Positions 36,662-38,515 of a stretch of DNA of 38,515 bases are shown here, piece after piece. The notes under the pieces are model-generated. The model was not told where the DNA came from, did no database searches, and saw nothing but the letters and a program-made list of their open reading frames with translations. Source of the stretch: Lachnospiraceae bacterium (GTDB lineage: Bacteria > Bacillota > Clostridia > Lachnospirales > Lachnospiraceae); contig CAAFTS010000144.1 in the NCBI GenBank assembly GCA_900765975.1, forward strand, positions 1 to 38,515, in the 5' to 3' direction. A program made the translations under genes and the position numbers. Position 1 is the stretch's first letter. Every line of letters starts with the position of its first letter.

Positions 36662-37078
36662 ATGAAAACAATAAAAGACTATATCACAGCACTTGAGGCT
36701 GCACATTTATTTAACGACAGCGGTCATTTAACCCGCTTCAAAGATTTAATGGATTGTTTCTTTCATTTTCCTTTTTTTACAAAAGGCTTGTGTAAATGTA
36801 TGTATTTATCTGCATGGGACAATGATCATTTTGCCATCATGCTGCAGACCTTAAATGAAATGAGTCTGGGTATGGAACAAAATACCAATGATATGCGCAT
36901 CCAAGGTAATCTGCTTGCCCAGAAACACACCGGTGGAGAATACTATATCTATCAGCTATCCAATGCATTTCTGGACAACGCTCCCTTTCAGCTTGATGAT
37001 ACTGTATGTTTGGATGATACATGCCTTCACATCATCTCTCAGGCTCTAAAAGCATCCGAGATTATTGACCATTTATAA
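36662..37078 (+). CDS. Hypothetical protein, 138 residues
   Basis: I do not recognise this protein. It has no signal peptide, clear membrane helix or known motif. It opens MKTIKDYITALEAAHLFNDS; the middle is rich in Phe, Cys, Met and Asn (CFFHFPFFTKGLCKCMYLSAW), written here as CFFHFPFF and GLCKCMYLSAW. A strong SD GAGGAGGG lies six bases before ATG 36662, and a promoter with a dyad operator is upstream, so it is a real gene. It is divergent from the ParB/BMP operon and abuts decayed DNA; no terminator is visible, so its 3' end may have been disturbed. Confidence 0.75.
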   Translation: MKTIKDYITALEAAHLFNDSGHLTRFKDLMDCFFHFPFFTKGLCKCMYLSAWDNDHFAIMLQTLNEMSLGMEQNTNDMRIQGNLLAQKHTGGEYYIYQLSNAFLDNAPFQLDDTVCLDDTCLHIISQALKASEIIDHL

Positions 37079-37196
37079 CTTGCGGCTCCCGAAATATCGT
37101 TACCTTTAACGGTTCTAAATTCTGTCCTGTTGCTTTTTGTCCACACCCACTGCTCATTCCAATACAAGTAACCGCTAACATTAGGCACAGAACAGA
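37062..37196 (-). pseudogene. Fragment of a lipoprotein gene (N-terminal part)
   Basis: On the minus strand SVLCLMLAVTCIGMSSGC is a signal peptide with a clear lipobox (SSGC), followed by GQKATGQNLEPLKVTIFREP. It is preceded by an in-frame TGA with no start codon in place except an internal ATG at 37181, and it ends after about 45 codons by running into the 3' end of the 138-residue gene. Probably the 5' remnant of an extracellular binding lipoprotein gene. Confidence 0.5.
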
Positions 37197-37259
37197 TCAA
37201 ATCCCACCCCAACTATTGACTTAGAACCATTATTTTTTCTTGACAGCAAACAGAACGTC

Positions 37260-37302
37260 TCAACGTGGCACGTTGATAAAGCCGAAGCAATTTGAGAATT
37301 GC
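37260..37302. repeat. Two adjacent dyads in decayed DNA
   Basis: TCAACGTG-G-CACGTTGA (37260-37276) is a perfect 8-bp-arm palindrome. Ten bases on, GCAATT-TGAG-AATTGC (37287-37302) is another. They may be leftover operator, recombination or terminator sites of a lost element. No gene is seen between 37197 and 37302. Confidence 0.4.
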
Positions 37303-37489
37303 CTACAACGGGTAAAATGGAATGTATGAATGAATAATTCCAATTAAAGACGTTTGTCCAAATGGTCTTGAGCCACCCACAGAAACGACTTCTGCCCTTG
37401 TTATAATTGGACTTCCAGAATTTCCCGGAAAATTCTTTACTATAAACTGTTCTGGAATTATTGCTATATTATTCCTCCATCTTCTATAT
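37303..37489 (-). pseudogene. Fragment of a trypsin-like serine protease gene
   Basis: On the minus strand a 61-codon open stretch bounded by stops reads NNIAIIPEQFIVKNFPGNSG then SPIITRAEVV and SLIGIIHSYIPFYP. PGNSGSPII resembles the active-site GxSGxP box of S1-type peptidases, and LIGIIHSYIP the following strand. There is no start codon context and the N-terminal His and Asp parts are absent. It abuts the nuclease fragment directly. I judge it a 3' remnant. Confidence 0.5.
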
Positions 37490-38035
37490 GTGCGAAGCTA
37501 TCTCTTCTTGTAATATGGTTATCATCTCCGCATTATTCTTTTCAACCATGTCATCATCCCAAACACGATTATTAGCATCCAATAATTTCTTCATTTTCAT
37601 TAGTTTTGGACTTTGCTCAATAACATCTTTGTACTGCTCTACTTTATGTATAGGAAGCATATTAGAAAATTTAGAATTTGCCGAAACAGTAATCAACACT
37701 AAGTTTCCAAAGCTATCTCTATTCTTTTCATCAACGGCATTCTCACCATTAATTGGATGCTGTGGAAAGAAATGCTCAATCGATGTTCGAAACTGGAACT
37801 GAAAATCCTTAAACTCACTCTGATTATCTCTACACAAGACATAATCTAAATAAGTAAATACAATACGATCAATGCCAAATCCTGTACGGCTCTGATAATC
37901 AGAATCTACCACTTTCTTACAGCAATATCGCTCCAACAGTTCTATTATTGCCTTACCGTCTTTTCTATCATTAACTGCAGATAACACTCTGGCAATCCAA
38001 TGCATGGTTTTAGGCGAAGTATAGGTTATTCTCAA
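37484..38035 (-). pseudogene. C-terminal fragment of a DUF262/DUF1524 (GmrSD-type) nuclease
   Basis: The 183-codon stretch carries the DUF1524 HNH-like motif SIEHFFPQHP, then DSFGNLVLITVSANSKFSNM and LPIHKVEQYK, which is the C-terminal nuclease end of GmrSD-type, type IV restriction-like proteins with an N-terminal DUF262 ParB-like NTPase. The N-terminal two thirds, including the DUF262 DGQQR motif, are missing, and the first codon is a TTG with no SD. Whether the fragment is expressed is doubtful. Confidence 0.75.
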
Positions 38036-38154
38036 TTACCGATTTGCCAATCCAGGATATTACTACCAAGCTGATCCGAGTAATTGTTTTCCCGCTCCAT
38101 TAACGGCTATTTTTAGCCCTAGCTGATGGCCTGCCTCCCATGCACTCGACCTTA

Positions 38155-38457
38155 TTATACCTGAAAATTCAGCATGGAAAATCCTACTGCAATGATCATC
38201 TCTAAGGAATAGTGATTTGTGCTGTAGCTTTTTCCGTCGGCGGCAGTTATTCGAAATTTTCGAATAACTGAATCCTCTTGTAACTCACTGTCCTCAAAGA
38301 TTTTCTTAATATGATAATTTATAGTGTTAGTGCCGACATCGTACAGTGTTGCCATCATCTTCTGGGTCAGCCATATATTCTCATCCTCATAGCGCATCCA
38401 GTCTATATTTTGCATTAAAATACTACCTGGTGTTAGAATATAAATAGTACAAGTCAA
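38155..38457 (-). pseudogene. RhuM-family protein, N-terminal fragment
   Basis: The stretch IDWMRYEDENIWLTQKMMAT then NYHIKKIFEDSELQEDSVIR and YSLEMIIAVGF is the conserved N-terminal part of RhuM (virulence RhuM/Fic-associated) proteins, usually about 330 residues. After IIAVGF the family sequence stops and SMLNFQV with a stop follows, so the gene is broken. The likely real start is ATG 38415; the upstream codons give no RhuM similarity. From 38036 to 38154 I see no gene, only a short GGCTA/TAGCC hairpin. Confidence 0.75.
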
Positions 38458-38484
38458 AATGAGAATTCCTTATAAGAAAAATTA

Positions 38485-38515
38485 TGGTACAATGTAGGTA
38501 CCGCACTGAAGGAGG
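38485..38515 (+). promoter_or_regulatory. Promoter and SD for a plus-strand gene beyond the window
   Basis: TGGTACAAT (38485-38493) is an extended -10 element and the window ends in AAGGAGG, a perfect SD. A gene probably starts within about ten bases after the window end. Confidence 0.55.

Noticed and set aside
37111..37228. GGTTCTAA ... TTAGAACC ends enclosing 118 bases, like a tiny transposable element
   Set aside because: Only eight matching bases, no flanking target duplication, and the left copy lies within the lipoprotein-fragment reading frame.
38036..38154. Short reading frame MERENNYSDQLGSNILDW on the minus strand
   Set aside because: Only 22 codons before a stop, no SD, and no family I recognise; probably another gene scrap.
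1..38515. tRNA, rRNA, CRISPR arrays, intact insertion sequences
   Set aside because: None seen by eye; a covariance-model search could still reveal small RNAs that I would miss.

Overview
This window looks like a chromosomal segment of a low-to-moderate GC member of the Firmicutes, class Clostridia, most likely family Lachnospiraceae. I infer this from protein style, strong AGGAGG-type ribosome binding sites, TGnTATAAT promoters and gene neighbourhoods; the exact genus cannot be read from the sequence. About 36 kb is dense core genome. The last 1.4 kb (37,079 onward) is a decayed accessory patch. I saw no tRNA, rRNA, CRISPR array or intact mobile element.

Region by region. 1-5,039 (minus): protein quality control, tig - clpP - clpX - terminator - lon, with lon cut by the window edge. 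5,206-6,851: a DJ-1/PfpI protein (minus) divergent from a CYTH phosphatase-like protein and an Xre regulator (plus). 6,861-15,248 (minus): hisA (eukaryotic-type), secA, prfB, hom, an ApgM-like protein and lysC, ending at a shared convergent terminator. 15,375-19,294 (minus): a small Asp/Thr-rich lipoprotein, dapB-fbp, and a two-OB-fold SSB-like protein. 19,522-22,092 (plus): typA/bipA and long-form hpf. 22,187-22,846 (minus): a YigZ/IMPACT protein. 23,011-25,572 (plus): a class A penicillin-binding protein. 25,617-31,545 (minus): ftsH, then uvrC-hprK-ROK glucokinase. 31,764-33,245 (plus): a DUF1846 protein. 33,305-36,447 (minus): a cytoplasmic ParB-like/BMP fusion, a metallophosphoesterase and a PAP2 phosphatase. 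36,662-37,078 (plus): an unrecognised 138-residue protein. 37,062-38,457: fragments of a lipoprotein, a trypsin-like protease, a DUF262/DUF1524 (GmrSD-type) nuclease and a RhuM protein.

How the genes fit together. Trigger factor, ClpXP, Lon and FtsH cover folding and proteolysis. LysC, Hom and the ApgM-like protein (proposed homoserine kinase family) form an aspartate-to-threonine branch, with DapB supplying the lysine/diaminopimelate branch. HprK with the ROK glucokinase and Fbp point to carbon catabolite control and gluconeogenesis.

The most interesting signals concern how genes are decoded. prfB (RF2) carries its +1 frameshift site with an in-frame UAA instead of the usual UGA. lon has a well-placed SD and ATG in the wrong frame, followed by an A AAA AAC heptamer whose -1 slip enters the Lon frame; a homopolymer error or polymorphism is the main alternative. 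lysC contains a perfect internal SD and ATG that would make a separate ACT-domain beta subunit. Other points are a eukaryotic-type HisA, the signal-less BMP/ParB fusion, and a 22-bp palindrome that holds the stop codons of two convergent genes. I did not find one clearly novel multi-gene system.
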